64,000 bases of DNA from Flammula alnicola (GCA_015499995.1 JADNRV010000084.1:171022-235021); one strand, 5' to 3'; positions 1-12,147 are shown, numbered from the stretch's first letter. The notes: a model not told the origin generated them from the sequence alone. Numbers and translations: made by a program.

Positions 1-2543
1 CGGGCGGTTTCGGAGCTGGAGCAGATGCAGCGAGAGGAGGACGAGGAGCTGCAGCCTTACGAGGGGTGGTGGTGCAGGAGCGCGAGGCTTGGAAGGAGCA
101 GGGGCTACCTTTGGTGTGGGCACCGGCGCATGAGCCGTATAAGTTGGAGTAGGTGCTGGAGGAGCAGGAGCGGGTGTGGTTTTTTCTTCTTGCAATGCCT
201 TTTCATTCGCGAGTCGTTCCTTCCTTGCCCTTTCTCGTTCTTCCGCTTGTTTCTCAGAGGCCTTGGCCTTCTCCTCGGCTTCCTTCTTCTCTTGCTGAAG
301 CCTGTCTTCAACGGAAGTGTCCAAAGTCGGAGAAGATGAGGTTGCATTTACGCCCAGAGCGGCCATGCGTGCCTGAATGCGACGTTGAGCTTCGGCTCTA
401 GCAAAAGTCTGGCGCTCTGCCGCCGTCATGCTTTTCAAAGACGGAGACGGCGTAGATGCCGGAGCTGAAGGAGCTGCTGGTGGTTCCCTGATACTGCTAG
501 CTGGCGGTGGCGCAGGTGCAGATCTTGGAGCAGGCGGACTTCGAGGACGATCATAGTCTGCATCTCGACGGTCGCGGTCGCTTGAACGAGAGATAGGACG
601 ATCTCTGCGGTAATCGTCTCTGTCCCTGTCGTCACGATCGTGCGTTCCACGTGAATAAGGTCTATCGCGGTCATCAGCAGCTCTGGAGTAGGGCCTATCG
701 CGGTCATCAGCAGCTCTGGAGTAGGGCCTATCGCGGTCATCAGCAGCTCTGGAGTATGACCTATCGCGGTCGTCGGCTCCTTGGGAGTATGGTCTATCGC
801 GGTCGTCTCTGTTGTCGTAGCGCCCGAAACGGTCGTTGGCCCTGTCCCGGTCACGTGCCCATTGACGTCGCTCTTTCTCCTTTCTTTCATCGCGAGCTTT
901 GATCTTTCGTTCGACCTCAGGAATCCGCTCATGCATAAGCGACAGCAGCTCTCGTTCCAGACGTCTCCTTTCTTCTTCCTTGGAGGAGGATCTCGGGCCT
1001 CGAGCAGCATAATCGAGATCTTCTTGAACTCTCTTCACGCGATACTTCAAATCGTCCATTTCTCGCTCTAACTCTTCGTCTTCCTTCGTCCTACTGGCCT
1101 CGGCCTCCGCTGCTCGATCCAACATCTGAGCCGTATTAGCCAGTTGACGTTTCATGTCTGATAAGTCCGCCGATGGACTATCGTCATCACGAGAACGTAT
1201 CGCATCACGGTCACATGTCTCGAGCGAGGTTTGTAGAAACCACCAGGAGGCTCAGAGTCGCTATGCTTGTAAATGGTAGCGTCCCGATTACTGTCCAAAG
1301 AAGGCGACGAGCTATTAAACGACCGATTCTTGAGACGAGATACTGGTGCATCGAAGGAGGAAGGCGAACGTGCCCGGCTCGTCTCATGCTTGAGGAGATC
1401 TTTCACGATGTCAACAGTGTTATCAAGATCCCTTGCAGAGGGAGGCTTGAGCTCGGGAGGTAGTTGATCCGGCAATGGCATGCCATTAAGTCCTGACTGG
1501 TGTTTTAGTTCGATTGTCATGACAGATTTGGGGCTGTCACATACTGCGATATATCAAACCCATCGCAACGTGGAACTCTGCAATATTGAGCTTGCCACGA
1601 TCATCGATATCGGCGAGTGTCCTTCAGCGAAAAGAGACATGAGAATCTCGCAAAATTTGAGAAAAATACAAGCATACCAGATACGGGCTAAATCATCTTT
1701 AGGCAAACCACTGGCTCCGAACACCTCCAGAGCGGTAGAACCATTGATGAACCCAGTGTTCTGTGCATCCCAAGATCTGAAGATATTATTGTAGTTCTTC
1801 TTCTCCGCTTTAGATAGAGCCCACGATATTTGCTGTCCGGTTGTACCGCGTTGGTCCTGATTGTGCTGCTGAATCGATTGCACAAGATTCTGCTGCTGCT
1901 GCGGAAGTTGTGGAACACCGCCTGGACCATACGGTGCCGACGTGTTCGTGGGCATGAAGGTTTGAGTCATCATCGTGATCCTAGGATCAACGTATCCCGT
2001 CATTTGAGGAACGAGCGGGCCCCCAACAGGTCGGCCTGCGAAGCCAGTGGGCTGCGGAACCAATCCGCCACCACCACCAAACCCAGGAGACGCGCTTAGA
2101 AGACGGTTGGGCTGTGGAGGGGGAGGTAAGTTGAGGAAGCTGAGGTTCTGATTAGGCTGTTGGAACTGTGAAGGAATAGGAGGGACAGGTGGAGGTGCTG
2201 GTCGATTCTGCTGGAAGTTACCGCCAGGAAATCCAGTCGCCTGTGGCTGCATAAACCCAGATCCACCAGGGAACCCAGTCTGCTGAGGCTGTTGAAAGCC
2301 TTGTGGGCGCTGTACTTGAAATCCGGTCTGTTGTGGAATCATACCGCCACCATTAAGGGGTCTGAGCCCTCCCTGCTGAAATTGCGTAGGTTGCTGCTGA
2401 AATGTGGGATTTTGGGGCTGCTGGAATTGGGGGTTCTGAGGCTGAAACTGCGATGGCTGCTGGAACTGAGGATTTCCGGCAGGAAACCCGGTCTGCATAG
2501 GGTATTGGAACCCCTGCTGCTGCCCTGGTCCCCACTGCGCCAT
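1..2543 (-). CDS. PAN1: PAN1-like endocytic actin-patch scaffold (partial at left edge)
   Basis: Pan1 is a scaffold of the cortical actin patch that couples endocytosis to Arp2/3-driven actin assembly. The ATG at 2541-2543 opens a Gln/Pro-rich segment of about 220 residues with repeated QTGF/QPTGF/QMTGY motifs. An EH domain follows (WALSKAEKKNYNNIF, then GLPKDDLARIW). Two introns interrupt it: one at about 1620-1675, giving TLADIDDRGKLNIAEF, and one at about 1495-1545, giving GLIYRRLNGMPLPDQLPPEL. Downstream are an acidic coiled coil (about 1160-870), an Arg/Asp-rich repeat and a Pro/Ala-rich tail that leaves the window before any stop. Only one EH domain is visible, matching the second EH domain of ascomycete Pan1. 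The frame breaks near 1209-1220: a single missing G in GTGACC separates the upstream and downstream frames, and no GT-AG intron fits. Identity is secure from the EH domain and its following LPPEL signature. Confidence 0.88.
655..800 (-). repeat. 33-bp tandem repeat inside PAN1
   Basis: About four tandem copies of a 33-bp unit (core tatcgcggtcatcagcagct on the plus strand) encode an 11-residue minus-strand repeat, DDRDRPYSRAA and variants. The inner copies are nearly identical, so the array is recent or homogenised. It lies between the coiled coil and the Pro-rich tail, where length variation would be tolerated. Confidence 0.85.
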
Positions 2544-3276
2544 GGTGGTTCGTGATGAAGGTGGAAATATTTAAGCGGCGACGAATCGATGCCGGGTATT
2601 TACATGACCAATATCACGTAAATAAAACCTCTGCCCTTTTTCAAGTTTTTTGTCTATCGATAAACCCACTCATCAGCGATACCTGCTCTTATCGTATCGG
2701 AACCCGAATCGAGTCCCTTCAACCGAGAACACCTTAAAAGATCAAAAACGTATCGGACCCGGGGCAAGATTTCTCTCCAAGTTTTGGCCACATAGAATGC
2801 AGCACCAGCATCTGACTGCATACGTTAATGGGGTGAAATGAAAGTTTATTAACCAGGTACAGTACATGGGCGAAGTTGAGCTAATGTGATACCACCATTA
2901 ATTCGCTGGGCAGAAAACCAGGCGGTCAGGTAAGAAATTCTCAGAAGGTTCTCTCAAGGAAGGACCTGCAGGAATTCATGAATCAGCGGTACACTAATAG
3001 CCAAGTTTATTTGGGAAGATACGTGCCGCGAAAGGAGACTCGCACATTGACTTCTGTGTGCTCTTTTTAGGAATCCAGACCGCTGGCAAGGTGCTGGAGA
3101 ACCCATTCCCTGATAGGCAAATTCATGTCAACATGACGATGGATTCTGAGTAGTATATATACACCGCCCCGAATCTCACGCAACACTCACTCTCTCTTCA
3201 AACACTCAACCCAGGTATGTCGACCACACTACAAATAATTTTGTTACCGCCACTCAGCACAAGTGTTTAAAGTCCC
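2544..3276. other. Divergent intergenic region, PAN1 / F-box gene
   Basis: This 0.73-kb region separates the PAN1 start (minus) from the F-box gene start (plus) and must hold both promoters. A TATA-like box lies near the F-box side. I see no RNA gene, repeat or further coding region. Confidence 0.6.
3154..3161 (+). promoter_or_regulatory. TATA-like box of the F-box gene
   Basis: A TATATATA run lies about 115 bp before the ATG at 3277, with a CT-rich tract (ctcactctctcttcaaacac) between them. This spacing and order are usual for a basidiomycete core promoter. Inferred from composition only. Confidence 0.4.
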
Positions 3277-4785
3277 ATGACAGATCTTCGAGGAGTCGAT
3301 ATAAACATTGAGCGCAGACTTCTTCAAGCCGAAGAAGTGCGCCTCACTGCGGCGCTCTCCTCAGTAAGGAGCAAGCTCAATGAACTCCTACCGATCTCCT
3401 GGCTTCCGCCAGAAATATTGGAAGAGATTTTCGATATATGCGTCTCTTGGCTGTACGGTCACCAGAAACCGAAACATCGTCTTGCCTGGACCCAGGTCTG
3501 TTGCTCGTGGCGGCGAATATCGCTAAACTCCAGTAGACTTTGGCAGCGCATTGACCTCTGCGATTCCCGCTTCGCGGATGAATTCCTCGTCCGGTCAAAA
3601 CAGGCGCCACTATCCATCGTTTCTGCTTCGCCACTCAAATTGATGAGCAATAACCTTAACATCCATGCAGCCCGCTTGAGGTCCATCGACGTCTTTCTCT
3701 TTCCCGACGATATGGCCCACTTATTTTCTAGCATTGGACGAAACCTGCTTACTTTGACAAGCCTTTCTCTCAAAATTCCGCCTGTCTCATCGACGTTATC
3801 ATTAGGCCTATCCCTCCCTCTCGTACGCCGCCTGATCCTCGATTGCGTTACCGTACAGTGGGAAAGCTGTCGAAACCTTACCCACCTTTCGCTTCGCGGC
3901 CTCAACCCCGAAGTCTGCCCATCAGTGTCTGAACTCCATGATTTATTTGCCAAATCGCCCAACCTCGAATACGTCCGCCTCGAGAACCTTATGCCGTCAA
4001 TTTCGCACCCGGAATCCTCTCGGTTCATTCCTCTCGCCCACCTCAAAGATATGATTATTTCTGCTCAACCATTTGTCGCATCAGCTGTCCTCTCCGGCGT
4101 GTACATAGGCCCTCGTGCCCGACTACAACTTTACCTCCCACTTTCGGAAGACCTACATACGCTATTTCCTAAAGGGTTACCCTATCTGTTGAATCATCAT
4201 CATCAGCTTGACGTGGGTACGATTCGACTTTCTCGACACAGTGCGCATTTCCTCCGTCATTCGACGAATGCATGGTCCGAAGAGTCAACGAAAACGATCT
4301 TCTCTATCAGCTCTGCTCCACCTCTAAGCGCACGTGTATGCGCCTCCCTCGATCATCTCCTCGACCTTGCGTGCGTCACTAAGCTTGAGCTTAACACGGG
4401 AGTTCTCCTGGACATTCCCCTGAAAGTCCTGGACAACCTTTTCGCCAATCTCTGCAATTTACAGGCGTTATGCGTTGCTTTCAACGATCTCGAAGATCTG
4501 CTCGGCATCCTACAGGCTTTCAACCCCTCCACTTCGCAACTCTACTTTCCCCTCCTCACCAAGCTGTCATTTAGCAAGCCGTCCGATCTCTGGTGGCATT
4601 TCAACGACAGATGGATGACGTCTATCTTTGAATGTCTAGAAACTAGGCGGTTCCATTCGGTTCCCATCCAGAAGATCGAGTTTTTCCGGTGTCATGGCAT
4701 TTCACCAACTTGTGCGAAGACATTGAAGGCAATCGTTCCTCAGGTCATTATTTACGAGGAGATTCGAAATCAAAGGCCCTTTTGA
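3277..4785 (+). CDS. F-box domain protein (intronless, LRR-like body)
   Basis: This 502-residue protein has one uninterrupted reading frame. After a short helical lead (RRLLQAEEVRLTAALSSVRSKL) comes the F-box core LPPEILEEIFDICV and a hydrophobic stretch with AWTQVCCSWRRISLNSSRLW, the standard start of the large Agaricomycete F-box family. The remaining 400 residues are Leu-rich (LTSLSLKIPP, LTHLSLRGL, LEYVRLENL), with the irregular spacing of the degenerate leucine-rich repeats these proteins use for substrate binding. By family knowledge it would be a substrate receptor of an SCF ubiquitin ligase; the target is unknown. The family is highly expanded in mushrooms, so orthology cannot be assigned. 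Confidence 0.85.
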   Translation: MTDLRGVDINIERRLLQAEEVRLTAALSSVRSKLNELLPISWLPPEILEEIFDICVSWLYGHQKPKHRLAWTQVCCSWRRISLNSSRLWQRIDLCDSRFADEFLVRSKQAPLSIVSASPLKLMSNNLNIHAARLRSIDVFLFPDDMAHLFSSIGRNLLTLTSLSLKIPPVSSTLSLGLSLPLVRRLILDCVTVQWESCRNLTHLSLRGLNPEVCPSVSELHDLFAKSPNLEYVRLENLMPSISHPESSRFIPLAHLKDMIISAQPFVASAVLSGVYIGPRARLQLYLPLSEDLHTLFPKGLPYLLNHHHQLDVGTIRLSRHSAHFLRHSTNAWSEESTKTIFSISSAPPLSARVCASLDHLLDLACVTKLELNTGVLLDIPLKVLDNLFANLCNLQALCVAFNDLEDLLGILQAFNPSTSQLYFPLLTKLSFSKPSDLWWHFNDRWMTSIFECLETRRFHSVPIQKIEFFRCHGISPTCAKTLKAIVPQVIIYEEIRNQRPF

Positions 4786-5897
4786 ACTCATTGGAAGAGA
4801 CTCTACGTTTTAATATATGTGTTTTGCACCGCCTGCTACTCTTATATCATACTCAACAAGAATTTCCTGTAGCTCGAAGCGCGCGATATACCGAAATGAC
4901 ATTATTGTTAACTGTCCCAAATAGGACCGAGTGACGTCTCCGAGATATCCGGGGTGGTCTGCAAATCAACATCAGGAATGTAGAACGTAAAGCATACTCC
5001 AGTACAAACATGTGACGTGGTGAAGGAACCTGATTAAACGTCTTTGGGGCTTGATCCTACCAGATAATTACGACGAACACAAGCAAGATGGTACTCGAAA
5101 CTACTGCATTTCGCCATGTTGCGTACACACCAAAGTCCGAATTCAACGCGCGACAAGAGGCCCTCTCGGCGCTTCGCTGCCAAAAGAAGGATTTAGAGGA
5201 CCTTTATTAGAATTCCCTCGAGAGTTGTCGGCGTTCTGAGAAGGAAGACCTTCGAATGATTGGTGCCTTCTTCCAGTTCCTGATGAGTTGCTGCATATGG
5301 AACCGAAATCTTTCCGAAACTTTCGGAATGCCGAGGGATAAGAGGTGTTGATTAGAGGGTGCCGATACTACAGAGGGAATGTGGACACTCGTTTCGAGCT
5401 GGTTTTTCAAGCAAATGATCTTAGGCAGCGCGGTAAGCCCGAGGGAAAGGATTAAAGACGTCTGGGTAGATAAGTATGTCGATTGCAGGGCTTGTATGGG
5501 TTCTTAAAATTTGGCATCATTAATCTTTATTTCATTTTTATGCCTTGAGAACGATATGCATCTTATCGTGCTCTGTAAATTAAGCTTGAAGGGTGTGCGT
5601 ATGCCGACTGCATGCGCTTTAAAGTTTAAACTGATGTGTACTGGTCAAAGAGATGGAAAATATGCCACATACCACCTTGTAATAGATCGAAATTATCGAC
5701 TTGCGGTATAAAGGGTTCTGGATATCCGAAGACAGTATTTTGTCGAGACTTATGTGGCGTGCATGCAGAAAGATGTGGATGCTTGTGGATCCACAGTCTA
5801 CGGAGCTGACTCGGAGGTTAAAATGGGTTGAAGCTCCGACCAAATTCATCCGAATTAGTGACCCCTTGTACCCTCATTTCAAACCTCATTGCCACAA
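4786..5897. other. Intergenic region, nothing recognised
   Basis: This 1.1-kb stretch lies between the F-box gene and CDC73. Only short open frames occur, none with a recognisable domain or good coding character. A TATAAAG motif near 5706-5712 is a possible core promoter element for CDC73, about 190 bp before its ATG. Confidence 0.5.
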
Positions 5898-7636
5898 ATG
5901 AGCGCCGAAACCGACCCGCTATTGGCTCTTCGTCAAGCTATCAAATCTCGGACTAAGGTCATATATTCAAATGAAGCCGGACCTTGCTCGTCGCTCGTCA
6001 GTGCCACGAGCCTTGTCGTTAACGGACAGTCAATTCCGAAATCCAGTCCAACGCGTTATCGCAAAGCGGGAGCTCCTTCCGACTTCTATTCATTGGACGC
6101 GGTCTACGTCGCATGGCTGTTTCGGGATGCAGCAGGAGCGGAGTACATGAAGCAGGCTAGGGAGCACGGGCTGGCTGTTGGGTTTGTGAGTGTAACGGAG
6201 CGGAAGCACGTTGTGGATTGGTTAGAGGGAAAGGCCTCTGACAATGATCGAATAGCCCCCCTTACTTGTGAGTTATTGTAAATTTGGAAGAGTTATTTCA
6301 TTAATTTTTTGCAGCGGCGGAGTCTACAACGCCTCCTGGAACTCCACCGCGAACGACGACTGGTCAGGCGCTTCCATTACACCGCGCACCCGCGCCGCAG
6401 AAGCCCCGACGGCGACACCTTCTAAGCGACGATACGTGGCCGACTCGCATGACATTGAAGTGTGAAGAAATCAAACAAAACGAAGTCGAACTTAGAGACC
6501 GCAACACCATCCTCAGAGGGGTTAAGCCTAACGTGAGCATCACCCACCGTTATCGTTATTCTCGGGTTTATTAACTCGAGATATGGTGGAAAGAACTTCG
6601 CTGCTGTACGACTGACGTACGGCGAAAAACTGAAAAAGCTGAAGGAGACAAGTAGATCGGGTGCCGCGCCGACGCCTGCTACTGCGACAGGTTCGTTTCA
6701 CTATTCAGCCCCCCGTGCTGTCCACTAAGTCACCTTTTCATTCTAGATCCAAAATTGTTGGCCCGGAAAGCGCGTAAGTCGCTTACGATTTATTTTTTTG
6801 CTCGAAAAGGATAGACCCAACGTAACTTGCAGGCCACAACCAACCTATTATCATGATATCCTCTTCTCCCACTGCACTGATTACGATGCACAACGTCAAA
6901 CGATTTTTGGAGGACTCCGTGTATGTGAATATCTCTTTCACATGTCTGCTCCGCTCACTCCGAGCTGTAGATTCGAACCTTCTCAAGATGCTCGGGCAAG
7001 AGCCATGGCTGAAGGAAACCTGAAACCCGAAGATCTCATTCCGATCTATCGCAAGCGAACAACTATTGACACAAGTGGGAAGGAGACCGTGATCAAAACG
7101 ACATACTTCGTGGTCGACAGTGTGGAAGCTCTGTCAAAATTCGGGACTGATGCTTGGGAACGAGTCGTGTGCGTCATGACCACCGGTCAAGCGTGGCAGT
7201 TCCGTCCTTATAAATGGAACGAGCCCCGTCAACTATTTCACAATGGTGCATTGGTATCATATATACATTCTATCATCTGGCTGACATCTTCTGGGCCTTT
7301 AGTGAAAGGAATTTATGTGTCGTGGTCGAACGACCCTCCAAATGCGAAGATCAAAGATTGGAACGTCACAGAGCTTAAGGTGCGTTCTTCTTTTACGCAA
7401 TTTATTTGTCTTGTCTTGCTGATTCGTTATCGGGTATTCAGATTGATCCTCATAGACGACATGTTGACAAGTCTGTAGTGGCTCACTTCTGGAAGATGCT
7501 GGATACCTGGATACAGACCAACAAGCCCTCGCTAATAAAGCCTGATCTCTCGGAGAATGACTTGATTGATGGGTTTTCTCGTATTAACCGCCATAACACC
7601 ACGTTGTTGGGCTCATCGCCGCCGACATTCGCATGA
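5898..7636 (+). CDS. CDC73: CDC73 / parafibromin, Paf1 complex subunit
   Basis: Cdc73 is a subunit of the Paf1 complex, which travels with RNA polymerase II and promotes H2B ubiquitination and elongation. The N-terminus (DPLLALRQAIKS, DFYSLDAVYVAWLFRDAAGA, FVSVTERKHVVDWLEG) and the C-terminal Ras-like domain (VKGIYVSW, AKIKDWNVTELK, HVDKSVVAHFWKMLD) are unmistakable. Eight exons can be placed: 5898-6267, 6315-6532, 6594-6690, 6747-6773, 6833-6920, 6971-7245, 7303-7379 and 7442-7636, with GT-AG introns of 47-62 nt. The start is the ATG at 5898 (MSAETDP). Exon 2 is broken: the conserved SKRRYVADSHDIEV lies in a different frame from the segments before and after it. Missing single bases near 6355-6410 and 6459-6472 would explain this; a 38-nt intron could explain the first shift only. 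Confidence 0.92.
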
Positions 7637-10434
7637 TATTCTTTGGCTTTTCGACTGTATTTCGCTATCCATACCTGAATTCGCTTTACATATGTGCGTA
7701 TCCTAGTTTTGTGTCCATGTATATTGTGCAACATAATTTCTGTCCTTTCTTTCTGTCGCGACGTCTAACAAGGTCCTGGATGGTTGGCTGTTCTATATCC
7801 CCCTCAAGTTATGGTACTTTCTACGCGATCTACCTCGCATGTTGGCTATTTTGAGGAACTTCCTTCTATTTCGTGACCCACGCCTTTGACTTTGTCGTCC
7901 GAGGTGAACCCGTCCGCCGACTCATCTTCGCTTCCCTGGGGTTTCCTTATGAAGCAGCAGCATGCGCAACATCACCGATAGACTCCGCTGCCATTGTCAT
8001 ACATCAATTTCGTACCCTAAAGGATTTGAATTCTGACTTACTAGACTACAAGCCATTCGCCTTCTCTTGCCTTTGTCCATGCCTTCTCCAGCGACACGGT
8101 CTTCAAAAATTGTTCGTGTGTCGGACTTGTCCTCGTCAGAAACGTCTTGCTGTCGAAGCTGTCATTAAATGGGGATGGAAACCAGGAAGAGAGAAGAACT
8201 GACCACATACCATATACGCTTCACGTTCGTCGAATGTTTTCTGCACCGCGGCAGACCAAACCACAGGTGAATAGAAGGTACAACTATGGAAGACCGAAGG
8301 GAAAACGAACCATTAAATCCAGGGGTCGTTGGATAATATTCCCATCCTCGACGACATGAGAATTTTGGCGAGAGAGGACAAGCGTGAAGGATGGCCAGGG
8401 CGCCTTCGGCATTGCCATGTCCAAATCTAATACAAGGACAAGCCACCAGACGAAATAAAAATTACGAAGACCAAGTCGAAGTAGAAGAGAGAGAGAGAAC
8501 AAACGAGGACGGTCGTTATAACCTCTCCACTTATATACTCCCTGAGCGTGGAGTCTACGGAGGAGAAGAAGCATCTGGCGACATGCGTTAACCTGAGAAA
8601 GTGAAGGGTGGGTATGACATATGTAAGGAGTGGGAGAGATTCCGAAGCAGTTCTATGTCACAGAGTGTCTTCCTCGCTCGGAGTACGTACACCTGCTACT
8701 TATTTGATCAGTGCTGGCAGCGTGGATGAAGATCAAGCCCCAGTGATTTCAGCCATTCGAAGTCGGCGAAGCATGTGCAGGCCGAAGCAAACTGCAAAAA
8801 AGAACGACGGCTACCGTTGCCGAGAAGGACACGGTCTAACTTCGACCGTCAGCCTTCGGCTTCCTTTCCTTTCTCGTCGGCTGGGGTCCTCGTTACATAG
8901 TTGGTGTCCGCCTACGTCGTGACATCCAATATTTTAATGTACCTAGTAAGTACTGGCCAATATTAGATGCTTATGTTGTGAATATCATGAGGAGGTTGGC
9001 TCGCGGCTGGAGCAACACTCAATGATCTATTCAGCAAAGATGTCAAGGAAGCGGGCATACCTCGACTCTCGAGAGCTGGCAAATCAAGTTACTGAAATAT
9101 ATAATGCGCGTTACAAAGAATTCTTTCAGAATGATTAGTAATATTTCGTCACCTTCCTCCTTAATCCACGTAACCTATTTCTTTCTGTCGATAGCAGGTA
9201 TTTGAACTAACAGGTTTGTTAGGGTTCGCTCGTAAGGATTTCCTCAAGGAGGTGAACTCAACATATATATTCAACCATCAAAACCAATGTCTACGCTGTC
9301 CAGTGCACAGAACCTGTATTCTTCGGGATATGTTGCAGCCAATGCTCCAAGTGATTGAGGACTCGGATGATCCGAATGAAATTGTATACTTCGCGAGAAA
9401 GCTTGTAAGAATGCTGTCAGTAGTCTGAGTGAACAAATTAACTTATTCTGGCGAGAAGAGGACCCTTTTCAAGTTCTGGATCACGAAAAAATTGTCGATC
9501 CGCCGAAGTGGTAGATAGACTCCATGGCAAAGCATGATCATGCTAACGTGCTGGGTATGACTCTCCTTAAATTTAACCTGAAATCTGTTTAACTAACGTG
9601 AACATACCAGGTCCTCGCTGTCAAGATCTTCTCGATACTAGTCATTTCCATGCCGGATGAACGCACCAATTCAATTATAACCTGGATAAACTCACCAACG
9701 CGAGGGAATCAGACAACACAGACCATTGTTCAATGTTGATATGATCCAAGTCGGGCAATGGCACGGGAAGCACTCCAAGGTAAATGGAAATGTGAATATC
9801 AGTAAAACACAAACATATCTAAGTAAATGCGACGCGTACATTGGCAGTAGCCTCAAGATAGTGTGACAACAACAAACTGCGAGGGTTCCAGGACCCCGAG
9901 CCTAAGTGTCGAACAGCGGATCAATACCCAAATGTAGAGCGTGTCCTTCTCGGCAACGGTAGACGGCATACCCTCCGACTCTCTTCGAAGACAATTTATA
10001 GAGGCCCGGACGCCGCATCCTTGCCGTTCAGTGACAAAATTAATTTGAATTCCTCCCGCGAAACCCACCTTGGGAAATTCAGCTATCAATATAGCCATAT
10101 GGATAATGACAGTGTGCACTCGGATATACTCTATACTCTATTTCATCAGGCGCAGTCAGAGCCATGTATTTTTATGAGAGAGAAGAGGGAGGATACTACT
10201 ATCACCCGAGGACCGAGTCGTTGAACGTCTGTGATTGTACCACGCAGCCACCATCTGTAGTATTGGCACATTCAACGAAATTGAACGTTGCGATAATAAC
10301 ATAACGAAACAGACGAAGAATTACGACTTCGTACGACTCGTACGGAAATATTGAAGGTTTAGTTCGACAGGGCGACAGTCCAGATATAGGATCCTCCCTA
10401 ATTTCAAGCATATCTATCTTAGGCAGCCAATCCC
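7637..10434. other. 2.8-kb region without a recognised gene
   Basis: No domain, long open frame, tRNA or clear inverted repeat is visible between CDC73 and the hydroxylase gene. Short open frames exist, for example 7873-8202 and 9216-9428 on the plus strand, and the latter has some protein-like character (LRDMLQPMLQVIEDSDDPNEI). None can be joined convincingly. The stretch may hold decayed gene or transposon sequence. Confidence 0.45.
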
Positions 10435-11202
10435 CTAAGTATCCTTGACCTTTGACCTCCGAGTCTGCGCCAATTTGTTCGTCCCATGGATCCAATCCAA
10501 GAACCCCAACGCCCCAAAATTAACCATGAACAACTCATGATGCTTGTCATGCATCCTCGCCGCGCCCGCAAAGAAATCATATCCACTATGCACCGTGCTC
10601 GTCTCGACCAACTCGAACGCGACGAACGCCCAATACGTGAGGATGTGGCACCGGAACAGCTGTCCAGGCAGCGCAATAGGTATGATATTCGCAAAGACGT
10701 GCTCGACGGGCGAGGCGTACTGCGCTGCGAGCGAGACAGGCGCGATGAAGCGGTGGTGCTGCTTGTGGATGCGCGCGTACAGAGTGGGGTGGTGGAAGAA
10801 GCGGTGGACGTAGTAGAAGAGGATCTCGCGGATGATGATGGACAGGATAAAGTCGCGCGCGAACTCGAGGGGCTTCGGGGGGGATGCGGTGATGCGGTAG
10901 CCGGAGGGCTTGGAGGACAAGTAGTTGAGGGCCAACAGCGAGGCATGGATGGCCATCGCTAGGGCTTGGTTCCGCAGGACGACGTGCAGGCACTGGACGA
11001 TGTCGTTACGGGTGGGCTGCTTGGGTATGGGTTGGATCTTGTGCCGGTGGGAGAACGACGGCGCTATGTAGTCGAGAGTCATGTAGATCATGCATGGTAT
11101 CCAGAAGAAGATGACTTGGACGAGGAGAGACCCAAAGAATTCGATGAGCGGGTGCGGGTAGGTGGACACAATCGTCGCCCATAGCCCTAGGAAAGTCGAC
11201 AT
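10435..11202 (-). CDS. Fatty acid hydroxylase / sterol desaturase family enzyme
   Basis: This 255-residue, intronless membrane enzyme belongs to the di-iron fatty acid hydroxylase superfamily (PF04116), which includes sterol C4-methyl oxidase, C5-desaturase and sphingolipid hydroxylases. The three histidine boxes that bind the iron pair are complete: HRFFHH at residues 133-138 (HX3HH), HKQHH at 146-150 (HX2HH) and HDKHH at 218-222 (HX2HH), with a further HSGYD at 205. Hydrophobic segments lie at about 20-45, 78-95, 115-132 and 170-200, consistent with an ER membrane protein. The length is typical of the small ERG25-like members, but the substrate cannot be read from the sequence. The start ATG at 11200-11202 is the first in frame. 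Confidence 0.87.
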   Translation of the reverse strand: MSTFLGLWATIVSTYPHPLIEFFGSLLVQVIFFWIPCMIYMTLDYIAPSFSHRHKIQPIPKQPTRNDIVQCLHVVLRNQALAMAIHASLLALNYLSSKPSGYRITASPPKPLEFARDFILSIIIREILFYYVHRFFHHPTLYARIHKQHHRFIAPVSLAAQYASPVEHVFANIIPIALPGQLFRCHILTYWAFVAFELVETSTVHSGYDFFAGAARMHDKHHELFMVNFGALGFLDWIHGTNKLAQTRRSKVKDT

Positions 11203-12147
11203 TGTTGCGGTAAGAGCAAGCTCCGGAATTCAGCTTGCCTGCGACGGTGTATGAAAACATAGGGGGCAATCACATGCACCATCTTGGTATTTAGTGTCCT
11301 TCATGCGTGGCTGGACCAATGGATGGATCATGGGACGCGGTTTTGCAGCCGCAGGCCTCCTGCAATGGCCGTTGAACATAACACGACTGTTTTTAAGAAT
11401 TTCACAGTAAGTATTCGTTCTCTGCGGGTGTCTCCGTTCAGCTTGAACTCTGCGTAATTTCCTAGACGCTTTTCGCACTGTCAGACGTCACAAGGCAGTT
11501 GGTTCCTATGCAAGGCCGTGTGAGCTTTCCACTTGTCATTCAACGATGCGAGACTACGTACATATCTCCTGATTACCTTGATCCATATATAACGTCGCCT
11601 GAACATTGTTTGAGGGGATTTTACGTCCTAAAGGGACCTCAGACCTGGCTCGGAGAAGTTCTTCGAGGTTATCATTGAGTGCCCGCTCAGTTTCCAGTAC
11701 GCGTTTTTGTTGAGCTTGAGTTATTTTCTTGATAAAAGAGAGGAAGAGCACCGAGAGACAAACGTTTAAACGTTCACGTTCAAGCTCAAGGTCAACGTTA
11801 ACGTTCAAGCTCAAGCTTCAAAGCTTCAAGCTCAAGCTTCAAGCTTTAGTGTTGCTTGCTACGCGTCCGATGTCCACGATGGATCAGACCGAGGCTATTT
11901 CCCGATATACGTATTACTTGTTCTCACGCCGTGTACTGCCATAACACATACCAAAACTGTCGTTTGTTCGCTCTTCGTGCAAGCCGCACTCAACCGAATC
12001 AGAACTCGAGAACGAAGGAGTGGGTACAACACTTTTCTAAGTGACAGATGGACGAATGGAACAATAATATCGAGGATAAGAAGTTGAAACTACAACGCGA
12101 CACGCATCGAACGAGAAATATCACCAAAATCGTCAGAAGAAGTCGCC
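11203..12147. other. Intergenic region with low-complexity repeat
   Basis: This region lies between two minus-strand genes. Apart from the short Hind III-like repeat listed separately, I see no coding region or RNA gene. Its right part follows the stop of the gene at 12148-12890, and its left part should hold the promoter of the hydroxylase gene. Confidence 0.5.
11766..11848. repeat. Short tandem/palindromic AAGCTT-CAAGCTC repeat
   Basis: Irregular tandem copies of gttcaagctcaagcttcaa-type units run for about 80 bp, with several AAGCTT palindromes. A 6-bp CAAGCT core is repeated in both orientations because AAGCTT is self-complementary. It lies in noncoding DNA and its function is unknown. 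Confidence 0.7.

Noticed and set aside
6355..6395. A 38-nt intron in CDC73 exon 2 as the full explanation for its frame changes
   Set aside because: A GT...AG pair of 38 nt would fix the first shift, but the second shift near 6459-6472 has no possible intron, and 38 nt is shorter than every other intron here.
10486..11184. Plus-strand frames across the hydroxylase gene
   Set aside because: The minus strand holds all three histidine boxes; the antisense frames have none.
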